From contig JAISRK010000068.1 in NCBI GenBank assembly GCA_031273665.1, forward strand, positions 1-5,847: DNA of 5,847 bases. The letters run 5' to 3'. Below, in pieces: positions 1 through 5,369 of the stretch. This DNA comes from Holosporales bacterium (GTDB lineage Bacteria > Pseudomonadota > Alphaproteobacteria > UBA3830 > JAIRMZ01). The number at the start of each line of letters is the position of its first letter. Positions within the stretch are counted from its first letter, which is position 1. The notes under the pieces are model-generated. The model saw nothing but the letters and a program-made list of their open reading frames with translations, searched no databases and had not been told where the DNA came from. The translations under genes and the position numbers were made by a program.

Positions 1-78
1 TTCTTGATTAGCGGCGGCGCTGACAAATCCTTGCCAGTGAAAGTCCTGTCGATTGGGAAGGTCGAAGATAAGCTGCAT
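1..78 (-). CDS. hda: Hda, DnaA-related regulator of replication initiation (N-terminal 26 codons, cut by window edge)
   Basis: Only the N-terminus is present; the gene continues beyond the left edge. The reading frame opens with MQLIFDLPNRQDF, which matches the start of alphaproteobacterial Hda/HdaA proteins. Residues 2-7 (QLIFDL) resemble the QLxLxL sliding-clamp-binding peptide that Hda uses to dock on DnaN. In the family, Hda is a short AAA+ relative of DnaA that, on the DNA-loaded clamp, stimulates hydrolysis of DnaA-bound ATP and so prevents re-initiation. The ATG follows the perM stop with no gap (TAGATG), and GGAG at 88-91 sits 9 nt upstream, inside the perM coding end, so translation is probably coupled. 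The AAA+ motifs lie outside the window. Identification therefore rests on this short N-terminus and on the perM neighbour, a linkage known across Proteobacteria. Another DnaA-like protein is the only realistic alternative. Confidence 0.8.
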   Translation of the reverse strand, partial: MQLIFDLPNRQDFHWQGFVSAAANQE

Positions 79-1152
79 CTAGGACGGCTCCGGTGAGTTC
101 CTCAATCGTAACGTAGAGACACGGAATCGTTCGGAAGCGTACTTGAGAATAGCATTAATGACAGAAGCAGCGGGAAGCGCAAGAATCAAGCCGACAAGTC
201 CTCCGAGTTGCAGACCAGCCAGCAACGCAAATAACACCCACACGGGGTGTAGTCTCGCTTCTTTTCCAACAAGCCGAGGATACAGTATGTGCGTTTCTAG
301 AACTTGCGCGAATAAGAACAAAACGATGAGTGCAGTAGCTTTCCCTACGCTTGCGTACTGTACTGCACAAATAACAAGCGTGACGCCGCACAGGACGAGC
401 GCTCCTATAAATGGAATAAAAGACAAGAATCCCGTAATGACACCGAGAACTCCAGCAGATTCAATGCCTATGGCAAATAAGCCGATGCTATAATAGCCGC
501 TAAGAATGACCGCGATGATGAGTTGACCGTGCAAATAGCGGTTGAGACAGTAGCGAACGCGTTTGCGTATTTCGGCAAAATGGGGAAGAGCCGATAGGGG
601 TAGGCTATTTTCTATGCAATGCACGACATCTGGCCAGTCTCTTAGAAAATAAAAGAGTACAATGGGGATTAAGCAGCAAGTGGATACGGTTTCCGCTAAA
701 GCAAGGCCACTCGATAGTAAGGGTTGAAGCATAGACGAAAGTGGTCCTATTGATTGGCCAACAGACAATATCCATTCTTTGCGCATTTGCCATGTGTGAT
801 CTTCCGGGAAAAGCGCCAAGGCTTTTTCTAATGCAGGACTGCAAAGCGACCCAAGATAGTGGATATAAGACGGCACTCTCACAGCCAATTTGGTAAACTC
901 GTTTTCTAAGCTGGGTAGGATAAGGGCGAGGCTAATACCTCCGAGAACGATCAGACACACGATGATGCATAAGGCCACGATCGTACGTGATGGTATATAT
1001 CGAAGATACTTTTCCATAAGAGGGCTCAGCCCATAAGCAAGGATGAAGCTGATCTCGAAAGGGAATAAAATGACACGAAAAGTGTACAAAAAGAGTATGC
1101 AGATGCTTGCAAAAGCGGTCCAGAACCAGCGTCTAGAAATAAGGTGATTCAC
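79..1152 (-). CDS. perM: PerM/AI-2E family multipass membrane protein
   Basis: This 357-residue protein of the AI-2E exporter/PerM permease family (PF01594) has the usual family length. Hydrophobic segments lie at about 10-29, 31-45, 57-79, 150-170, 208-230, 234-265 (probably two), 272-290 and 304-335. A more polar stretch at about 80-148 matches the family's soluble insertion. Recognisable family blocks are RYLHGQLIIA (205-214), IPFIG (246-250) and the C-terminal PRLVGK (292-297) followed by LHPVWVLFALLAGLQLGG (301-318). Family members have been linked to autoinducer-2 export, Na+/H+ antiport or unspecified permease roles, so the substrate here is unknown. The start chosen is GTG at 1152, which overlaps the preceding stop as GTGA, with AAAGG 11 nt upstream. 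A TTG at 1173 would add 7 residues. A start at 1254 would overlap the upstream gene by about 100 nt and add a non-conserved cysteine- and arginine-rich extension, so it is rejected. Confidence 0.92.
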   Translation of the reverse strand: MNHLISRRWFWTAFASICILFLYTFRVILFPFEISFILAYGLSPLMEKYLRYIPSRTIVALCIIVCLIVLGGISLALILPSLENEFTKLAVRVPSYIHYLGSLCSPALEKALALFPEDHTWQMRKEWILSVGQSIGPLSSMLQPLLSSGLALAETVSTCCLIPIVLFYFLRDWPDVVHCIENSLPLSALPHFAEIRKRVRYCLNRYLHGQLIIAVILSGYYSIGLFAIGIESAGVLGVITGFLSFIPFIGALVLCGVTLVICAVQYASVGKATALIVLFLFAQVLETHILYPRLVGKEARLHPVWVLFALLAGLQLGGLVGLILALPAASVINAILKYASERFRVSTLRLRNSPEPS

Positions 1153-1682
1153 GTATATTTCTGCCTTTGCCAAAAAATCTCTAGATAGGATAACCAAGAC
1201 GCAGCGGTCAAAACGGCAACAACGCATATGCCGTGAGGCAATGCAATATGCCAAACCTCTGCAGCGTTTCCCAGCATAAATCCAGCGTACCCCAGTTGTA
1301 CGAAGGTGTTCACTTTGCTGAGAAGAATGGGACCGACGAAAGAACGCGTTTCATGACGAAACCACAGATAAATGGCACCACAGACAATCCCAATATCCCG
1401 CGTGATAACGAGAATGACGAGCCAGAAGGGAACAATGTTGGTGAGGAAGAGTAGGATATAAACACTTCCGACAAGGCATTTATCCGCGATGGGATCAAGA
1501 CATTTCCCTACGATAGAGGTATTTCCAAACTTGCGAGCGATCCATCCATCGAAAAAGTCAGAGACACTCACTAGAAAGAAAAAGAAGAACGCTACACGCG
1601 GAATATGAGAGAGAAAAGGTAAGACCCCCGCTCCAATCAAGCGACTTAACGAGAGAAGATTCGGCAAAACCGAAAGGGACAT
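1149..1682 (-). CDS. CDP-alcohol phosphatidyltransferase, probable CAP-type (mitochondrial-like) cardiolipin synthase
   Basis: This 177-residue inner-membrane enzyme carries a perfect CDP-alcohol phosphotransferase signature: D42-x2-D45-G46-x2-A49-R50-x8-G59-x3-D63-x3-D67. These aspartates bind the metal and the CDP group. Hydrophobic segments flank the motif. Beyond the shared signature, several blocks recall mitochondrial cardiolipin synthase (CRLS1/Crd1): PNLLSLSR (7-14), LDPIADK (62-68), TRD (94-96) and especially SKVNTFVQ (122-129). In that family the reaction joins CDP-diacylglycerol and phosphatidylglycerol to give cardiolipin and CMP. The alternative is PgsA, which uses glycerol-3-phosphate and shares the signature. 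The SKxNT block and C-terminus favour cardiolipin synthase, judged from memory without alignment. The start is ATG 1682, 11 nt after the DUF2066 stop, with a weak ribosome site (GAGA). A TTG at 1724 would add 14 residues inside the upstream gene. The 3' end overlaps perM by 4 nt. Confidence 0.88.
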   Translation of the reverse strand: MSLSVLPNLLSLSRLIGAGVLPFLSHIPRVAFFFFFLVSVSDFFDGWIARKFGNTSIVGKCLDPIADKCLVGSVYILLFLTNIVPFWLVILVITRDIGIVCGAIYLWFRHETRSFVGPILLSKVNTFVQLGYAGFMLGNAAEVWHIALPHGICVVAVLTAASWLSYLEIFWQRQKYT

Positions 1683-1693
1683 TTCTCTGAGGT

Positions 1694-2434
1694 TTAATGC
1701 GCGGCTGTACACGATAGTCGCCAAATGGAGTCAACGTACTCTAACTTCATACCCTGTTGTTGCAGAGTATTACGTGTTTGCAGGAATTGAGGAGAGACCT
1801 GTAAAACGATCCAACGAGAAGAATACGAGTGTATGCGATACATGTCCTGATACTGTATGAGCTTTTTTTCAATCGCAAACCAATCTGCAAGACGCGTAAC
1901 AGGGACCTCAACATATTCCTTGAACGCAGAATCCTGAGATAGAGGCAATTCCTGTGCGGGTTTATTGGAAGGCGGCGTGTTTTCTTCACTCCCTCTTAAG
2001 GTACTGTCGGGACCGTTCTCCGTGTCAGCAGGCGCATACAACACGACATGTTTTGTTTGCAGCCACTTAGCAACTGTTTCTTTCGAAAAACGGTAGCGCA
2101 GTATGGCGCGGTATTGCCCGGGGGCTAATTGCTCATCTTGGACAGAAAAATCAAAAATGAGCTCCAAAATTTCCGCGTCACTAGTGTGCGCGAGGTGTTG
2201 TCTTACTGATGGTTGCACAGGCAGGAGATTCAACAATTTATCAAACGCCTTTCGTTGTCCACTGATGAAGGCTTGCTCACGAGTATCTGCTGCGTCTGTC
2301 CCTGAACTTTGTACTTGAACATTGTCGACCACCCAGTACATATCTTTCTGTGGAAGCGCGTTCCCACCTACCGAAAGTGTGCTTATCAACAGAGCGACGA
2401 GCAGAACGCTGCTGCGTTTTATATTGAGAAACAC
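1694..2434 (-). CDS. DUF2066 family exported protein of unknown function
   Basis: This 246-residue protein has a clear signal peptide: basic KR at 6-7, a hydrophobic core at about 9-22 (VLLVALLISTL) and a likely signal peptidase I site after GGNA (23-26). The mature protein should be periplasmic. There is no lipobox cysteine. The N-terminal domain reads like DUF2066 (PF09839): VVDNVQVQ (35-42), then DTREQAFISGQRKAFDKLL (50-68), and FDFSVQDEQLAPGQYRAILR (94-113). A polar linker rich in P, E, S and N (about 126-162) leads to a C-terminal part (about 163-240) with VPVTRLADWFAIEKKL. The biochemical role of the family is unknown. It commonly sits beside a CDP-alcohol phosphatidyltransferase, perM and hda, as here. 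The protein seems short compared with relatives I remember, mainly in the middle. GTG 2434 is chosen because AGAGGAGG lies 6 nt upstream and it places the signal peptide at residue 1. Earlier starts, up to 2563, run into ndk. Confidence 0.82.
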   Translation of the reverse strand: MFLNIKRSSVLLVALLISTLSVGGNALPQKDMYWVVDNVQVQSSGTDAADTREQAFISGQRKAFDKLLNLLPVQPSVRQHLAHTSDAEILELIFDFSVQDEQLAPGQYRAILRYRFSKETVAKWLQTKHVVLYAPADTENGPDSTLRGSEENTPPSNKPAQELPLSQDSAFKEYVEVPVTRLADWFAIEKKLIQYQDMYRIHSYSSRWIVLQVSPQFLQTRNTLQQQGMKLEYVDSIWRLSCTAAH

Positions 2435-2440
2435 TACATT

Positions 2441-2448
2441 CCTCCTCT
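2441..2448 (-). promoter_or_regulatory. Ribosome binding site deciding the GTG start of the DUF2066 gene
   Basis: AGAGGAGG on the minus strand is an almost full Shine-Dalgarno match. It sits 6 nt upstream of GTG 2434 and inside the 25-nt gap after the ndk stop. No other plausible start codon in the right frame lies at a usable distance from it. A nearer ATG at 2438-2436 is in another frame and is followed at once by TAG. Confidence 0.85.
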
Positions 2449-2459
2449 TTTCTTGCTTT

Positions 2460-2882
2460 CTATCCGACAATGTCTGTCTCTTTAAAAAAGAAGGCAATTT
2501 CTTGTGCTGCGGTCGCTGCTGAATCCGATCCGTGCACCGTGTTTTGATCGATCGAAAGTCCAAAGAGTGCGCGAATTGTGCCAGGAGCCGCTTCTTCAGG
2601 GTTCGTGGCCCCCATAATGGCGCGATTTTTTAAAATCGCGTTCTCCCCCTCTAATACTTGTACAACGACAGGAGCAGAACTCATGAAGTCGCATAAATCT
2701 TTGTAAAATGGGCGTTCCTTATGAATGATATAAAAACGCTCTGTCTCAGAACGCGTCAAAAGTACCCGCCGCTGCGCAATGATGCGGAATCCGTTCTCTT
2801 CGAAAATGGCGTTAATTTTCCCCGTGATATTACGCGTTGTTGCGTCAGGTTTCAGTATAGATAGAGTTCGTTCGATGGCCAT
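2460..2882 (-). CDS. ndk: Nucleoside diphosphate kinase
   Basis: The protein has 140 residues, the normal bacterial Ndk length. It transfers the gamma phosphate of ATP to (d)NDPs through a phosphohistidine, balancing nucleotide pools in the cytoplasm. All the expected active-site residues are present at the usual positions: K11 (in LKPDA), Y51, F59, R87, T93, R104, N114 and the catalytic H117 in NTVHGSDS. The block [11 protein letters not shown] (85-95) is diagnostic. The start ATG is preceded by AGGA (2889-2892) with 6 nt spacing, and lies 13 nt after the holC stop. The pepA-holC-ndk order is a familiar alphaproteobacterial arrangement. Nothing suggests loss of function. Confidence 0.98.
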   Translation of the reverse strand: MAIERTLSILKPDATTRNITGKINAIFEENGFRIIAQRRVLLTRSETERFYIIHKERPFYKDLCDFMSSAPVVVQVLEGENAILKNRAIMGATNPEEAAPGTIRALFGLSIDQNTVHGSDSAATAAQEIAFFFKETDIVG

Positions 2883-2895
2883 AATACTTCCTAAC

Positions 2896-3327
2896 CTACA
2901 GTACTTGGATCCACTCTCCTTCCGGGGATTGTCTCCAATATAATGGAAAGGGATCTCTTTCGGCTAGGGTTTTTCGAACACCTTCTGCTTCTTCGCTGGG
3001 AAAAAGAAAAAAAACCTTCTCAAACATATGCGCAAAAAGGGTTGTGTCTTGGGTGTCCAGTAAAATGAGCAGTGTTGCTTGATTGGGGTTTTCTACTTTG
3101 TCTGTGAGCCATATCGGCTGCAGAGCAGCATCTTCGCTTGGGGAAAGGGCATGTGGAAGAAAGGTCGCGGGATGATACACCCAGAGGTAATCATCCAAAG
3201 CGGCGAGGCGTTCTGAAATAGGACTATGCACAACAACGCGTATTTTTGAAGAAAACGCTTTCTCTAAGAGCTTTACTAGGACCTTGTCTAATCGGCCAGA
3301 AGCTGCTTCATATGCTATCTCTTCCAT
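2896..3327 (-). CDS. holC: DNA polymerase III chi subunit
   Basis: This 143-residue protein matches the HolC family (PF04364). Chi is an accessory subunit of the clamp-loader complex that links it to single-strand binding protein at the replication fork. Family blocks in order are [12 protein letters not shown] (17-28), [18 protein letters not shown] (44-61), [13 protein letters not shown] (70-82) and [10 protein letters not shown] (130-139). The last is the typical C-terminal signature. Length is normal. The start ATG lies 12 nt downstream of the pepA stop, but the gap (CGCGGCTTAGCC) has no recognisable Shine-Dalgarno sequence. Expression may depend on ribosomes finishing pepA. No better in-frame start was seen. 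Confidence 0.93.
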   Translation of the reverse strand: MEEIAYEAASGRLDKVLVKLLEKAFSSKIRVVVHSPISERLAALDDYLWVYHPATFLPHALSPSEDAALQPIWLTDKVENPNQATLLILLDTQDTTLFAHMFEKVFFLFPSEEAEGVRKTLAERDPFPLYWRQSPEGEWIQVL

Positions 3328-3339
3328 GGCTAAGCCGCG

Positions 3340-4821
3340 CTACGCTGCCTCATATTCCTGCACCAAGGCATCCAGCAATCGTACACCGAATCCCGTCGCC
3401 CCTTTAGGCGCCAAGGCAGAGTCTTTGCGTGTCCAAGCCGTTCCCGCAATGTCTAAGTGCGCCCACGCCACCGGCTCTTTGATGAAACGTTTTAAGAATT
3501 GCGCTGCGGTGATGCTACCGCCTTCTCCAGAGGTACCGAGATTCTTTACGTCAGCAACGTCAGAATCGATATCTTTATCAAATTTTTCCGTCATCGGTAG
3601 CCGCCAAAGTTTTTCACCTGTTTTATTGCCACAAGCGATTAAATGGGTAGCTAGCTGCTCGTCGTTTGAGAACAAACCCGCGAACTCTGTTCCTAGCGCG
3701 CTGACAATTGAGCCCGTCAGAGTAGCTAAATCGATTAAAATTCTGGGTTTGAATCGGTCGCAAGTGTACCACAGGGCATCTGCCAAAACGAGTCGCCCTT
3801 CTGCATCCGTATTTAGGATGTGCACCGTTTTGCCAGAGAGCGTTTTTACAATGTCTCCTGGACGCTGTGCTGATCCAGAGGGCATATTTTCAGCAAGACC
3901 AAGAATCCCAACAGCATGCACGCGGGCCTTGCGTAATGCGAGGGTTTTAAATAACCCAAATACTGCTCCTGCTCCTGCCATGTCATGGATCATCTCTTCC
4001 ATTCCTTTTTGCGGTTTTAAATCGATGCCGCCACTATCAAATGTAAGTCCCTTCCCTACAAAAGCAATGGGAGCGGTTTTATTCTTGGGTGTACCATTCC
4101 ATTCCAGCACAACGAGGGATGGATCATGGGTACTTCCCTGAGCAACTCCCAATAAAGCCCCCATTCCAAGCTGTTCCAGTTTCTTTTTTCCTAGAATTTC
4201 TACGTGTACTCCAAGAGGTGCGAGAACTTCTTGTGCACGAGTGGCAAAAGAGGCAGGAAATAAGACGTTTGCGGGTTCCGCCACTAAGGCGCGCGTTTCC
4301 AGTACTCCCTGAATTCTATATTCACACGAAGCAAACGTTTTCTGAGCAGCCCCAGGATTGGCTGTGGCGACACGCAGTGTTTCCAGCTTTTGACGCGCTT
4401 TTGTCGGTTTTACGGTGCGGTATTTATCGAAAGCCCATGAACGAAGAAGCATGCCTTCTGCAAAGGAAAGTTCTGGATGTGGTATATTGGACAACGGATC
4501 CAGAAGAACTAGCGCCTCTTGCACGTGAAGATGTGTGAAGGCACATCCTCCGGATTCTTCGATACAAGACGGTGTGCAAGTGCTCTCTTTGCCCAGACCA
4601 ACGATGACCACCTGATCTATATCTGCTGTAGGCGCCAAAAGAAGACATACTTCTTGTGCTTTTCCAGAAAATCCCTGTGTCGCCATTGCGCGCGTCAACG
4701 CTCCTTTGAGAGAGAGATCCAGCTTTTTTGCAGAAGCAGAGAGTGTGCGGTCTTCAAAAGCGCTGACAATAATGGTTCCAGAATAAGCAACCGAGTACGG
4801 TTGGAACGTGACGGATATCAT
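3340..4821 (-). CDS. pepA: Leucyl aminopeptidase (M17 family)
   Basis: This 493-residue cytosolic metallopeptidase removes N-terminal residues, preferring leucine, from peptides. The N-terminal domain (about 1-150, PF02789) is divergent, as is usual. The catalytic domain (about 170-485, PF00883) holds every expected residue: K257 and D262 in GKGLTFDSGG, K269, D280, and D339, E341, R343 in the signature NTDAEGRL (337-344). These correspond to E. coli PepA K270, D275, K282, D293, D352, E354 and R356 with a constant offset of 13, so a two-metal site is intact. Some PepA proteins also bind DNA in transcription or in Xer recombination; nothing in the sequence tests that here. The start is ATG 4821, with AAGGGAGG 5 nt upstream. 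A GTG at 4827 overlaps that ribosome site and is unlikely. This is probably the first gene of the seven-gene operon. Confidence 0.97.
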   Translation of the reverse strand: MISVTFQPYSVAYSGTIIVSAFEDRTLSASAKKLDLSLKGALTRAMATQGFSGKAQEVCLLLAPTADIDQVVIVGLGKESTCTPSCIEESGGCAFTHLHVQEALVLLDPLSNIPHPELSFAEGMLLRSWAFDKYRTVKPTKARQKLETLRVATANPGAAQKTFASCEYRIQGVLETRALVAEPANVLFPASFATRAQEVLAPLGVHVEILGKKKLEQLGMGALLGVAQGSTHDPSLVVLEWNGTPKNKTAPIAFVGKGLTFDSGGIDLKPQKGMEEMIHDMAGAGAVFGLFKTLALRKARVHAVGILGLAENMPSGSAQRPGDIVKTLSGKTVHILNTDAEGRLVLADALWYTCDRFKPRILIDLATLTGSIVSALGTEFAGLFSNDEQLATHLIACGNKTGEKLWRLPMTEKFDKDIDSDVADVKNLGTSGEGGSITAAQFLKRFIKEPVAWAHLDIAGTAWTRKDSALAPKGATGFGVRLLDALVQEYEAA

Positions 4822-4826
4822 GCACA

Positions 4827-4834
4827 CCTCCCTT
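4827..4834 (-). promoter_or_regulatory. Ribosome binding site deciding the pepA start
   Basis: AAGGGAGG on the minus strand lies 5 nt before ATG 4821. Its final G is also the first base of an in-frame GTG (4827). A ribosome bound here would start at the ATG, which gives the 493-residue PepA. Confidence 0.8.
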
Positions 4835-4849
4835 GCAGAAACAAAGAGG

Positions 4850-4878
4850 ATTCTAGGAAGACTTTCTCAAGAGCGCAA
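4850..4878 (-). promoter_or_regulatory. Candidate sigma-70-type promoter for the pepA operon
   Basis: On the minus strand TTGCGC (4873-4878), a 17-nt spacer and TAGAAT (4850-4855) form a possible promoter. The -10 matches consensus in 5 of 6 positions, the -35 in only 3 of 6. Transcription would begin near 4843, leaving a leader of about 20 nt that holds the pepA ribosome site. Placement in the only real gap of the window supports it. The weak -35 and the lack of any start-site data keep confidence low. Confidence 0.35.
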
Positions 4879-5015
4879 TAATTTCCATCGAGTGTTTAGA
4901 AATCTCCTGATTTCATGGAAGTCAAAAGAGTCAACACATTGAGAAATGGACATCAATGCAACATGCGCACATAGCGACGTTTTTTTATGATCAAGAAAAC
5001 TGTAGAGAACTGATG

Positions 5016-5369
5016 TTATCCCTCTTTCCAGAAGGCGTTCTCAACATGTTGTAGTTGCGCAGGGGTGAGCGCGATGACATCAAAACGCAAGGGACGATGG
5101 GCTAAAAGAGGCGTTTCTGCGAGAAACAATTCAGCTGCTGTAAGGATACGCTGTCGCTGGCGAACAGAGAGCGTTTCGAGAGCATCTATCATGCGTTGAC
5201 GAAATTTTACTTCGACGAAGACGATGTCTTCCGCTTTTTCTGCAACAAGATCTATTTCTCCCACGGAAGTTTTAAGGCGTTTATGGAGAATACGATAACC
5301 TTGAGTCTCTAGAAAGCGAGCGGCACGGTCCTCTGCAACAAGACCTCGTTGATAAGCGGTCATCGTCAT
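5016..5369 (-). CDS. yraN: YraN/UPF0102 family nuclease-like protein
   Basis: This 117-residue protein of the UPF0102 family (PF02021) has normal length. The fold is related to PD-(D/E)xK endonucleases, and the matching acidic and basic residues are visible: E13, then E38 and D40 in VGEIDLVA, and E53 and K55 in VFVEVKFR. The C-terminal LRFDVIALTP (94-103) is also typical. No cellular role is firmly established. A DNA-processing or Holliday-junction role has been suggested from the fold only. The start ATG at 5369 overlaps the rsmI stop as ATGA, so translation is probably coupled. A second ATG two codons later (5363) is possible. rsmI-yraN is a widespread gene pair. In many alphaproteobacteria gshB follows, but here the next sequence is non-coding and then pepA. 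Confidence 0.93.
   Translation of the reverse strand: MTMTAYQRGLVAEDRAARFLETQGYRILHKRLKTSVGEIDLVAEKAEDIVFVEVKFRQRMIDALETLSVRQRQRILTAAELFLAETPLLAHRPLRFDVIALTPAQLQHVENAFWKEG

Larger units (their letters stand above)
4822..5015. other. Intergenic region between yraN and pepA
   Basis: These 194 bp are the only substantial non-coding sequence in the window. They hold the candidate pepA promoter and ribosome site. They also hold a pair of TTGACT hexamers 9 nt apart on the minus strand (4920-4925 and 4929-4934) and a T7 run on the plus strand (4980-4986). No convincing rho-independent terminator for yraN is visible: the 6-bp repeat GAGAAC/GTTCTC (5005-5010 and 5037-5042) has a 26-nt loop and is not followed by a T run. 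Only very short open frames (28 codons minus, 19 codons plus) without ribosome sites occur, so I see no gene or gene remnant. Confidence 0.7.

Noticed and set aside
143..493. Plus-strand open frame of 116 codons opposite perM
   Set aside because: It is antisense to conserved C-terminal perM blocks. The composition (T, S, P, A rich) is that of a shadow frame.
1562..1596. T/C-rich run (minus strand) encoding FFFFF in the cardiolipin synthase as a slippage or frameshift site
   Set aside because: The frame is intact on both sides, the run is broken by C residues, and phenylalanine repeats are unremarkable in a membrane helix.
1683..1724. Upstream TTG start for the cardiolipin synthase
   Set aside because: It would add 14 residues encoded within the DUF2066 gene. 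The ATG at 1682 starts just before the conserved PNLLSLSR block, which is the normal N-terminus of the family.
3284..4141. Plus-strand open frame of 285 codons
   Set aside because: It lies opposite pepA, which has complete catalytic motifs. The translation is serine-, alanine- and proline-rich with no domain or ribosome site, typical of an antisense shadow.
4089..4538. Plus-strand open frame of 149 codons
   Set aside because: It is wholly antisense to pepA, resembles no family I recognise, and overlaps another shadow frame.
4867..4953. 28-codon minus-strand frame in the yraN-pepA gap
   Set aside because: There is no Shine-Dalgarno sequence, no recognisable sequence, and it overlaps the candidate -35 element. 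A 19-codon plus-strand frame nearby fails on the same grounds.
4966..4986. Possible plus-strand terminator ending in T7
   Set aside because: Only a 3-bp CGC/GCG stem precedes the T run, and there is no plus-strand gene for it to terminate.
5005..5042. Possible terminator hairpin after yraN (GAGAAC/GTTCTC)
   Set aside because: The arms are only 6 bp with a 26-nt loop, one arm lies in the yraN coding end, and no uninterrupted T run follows.
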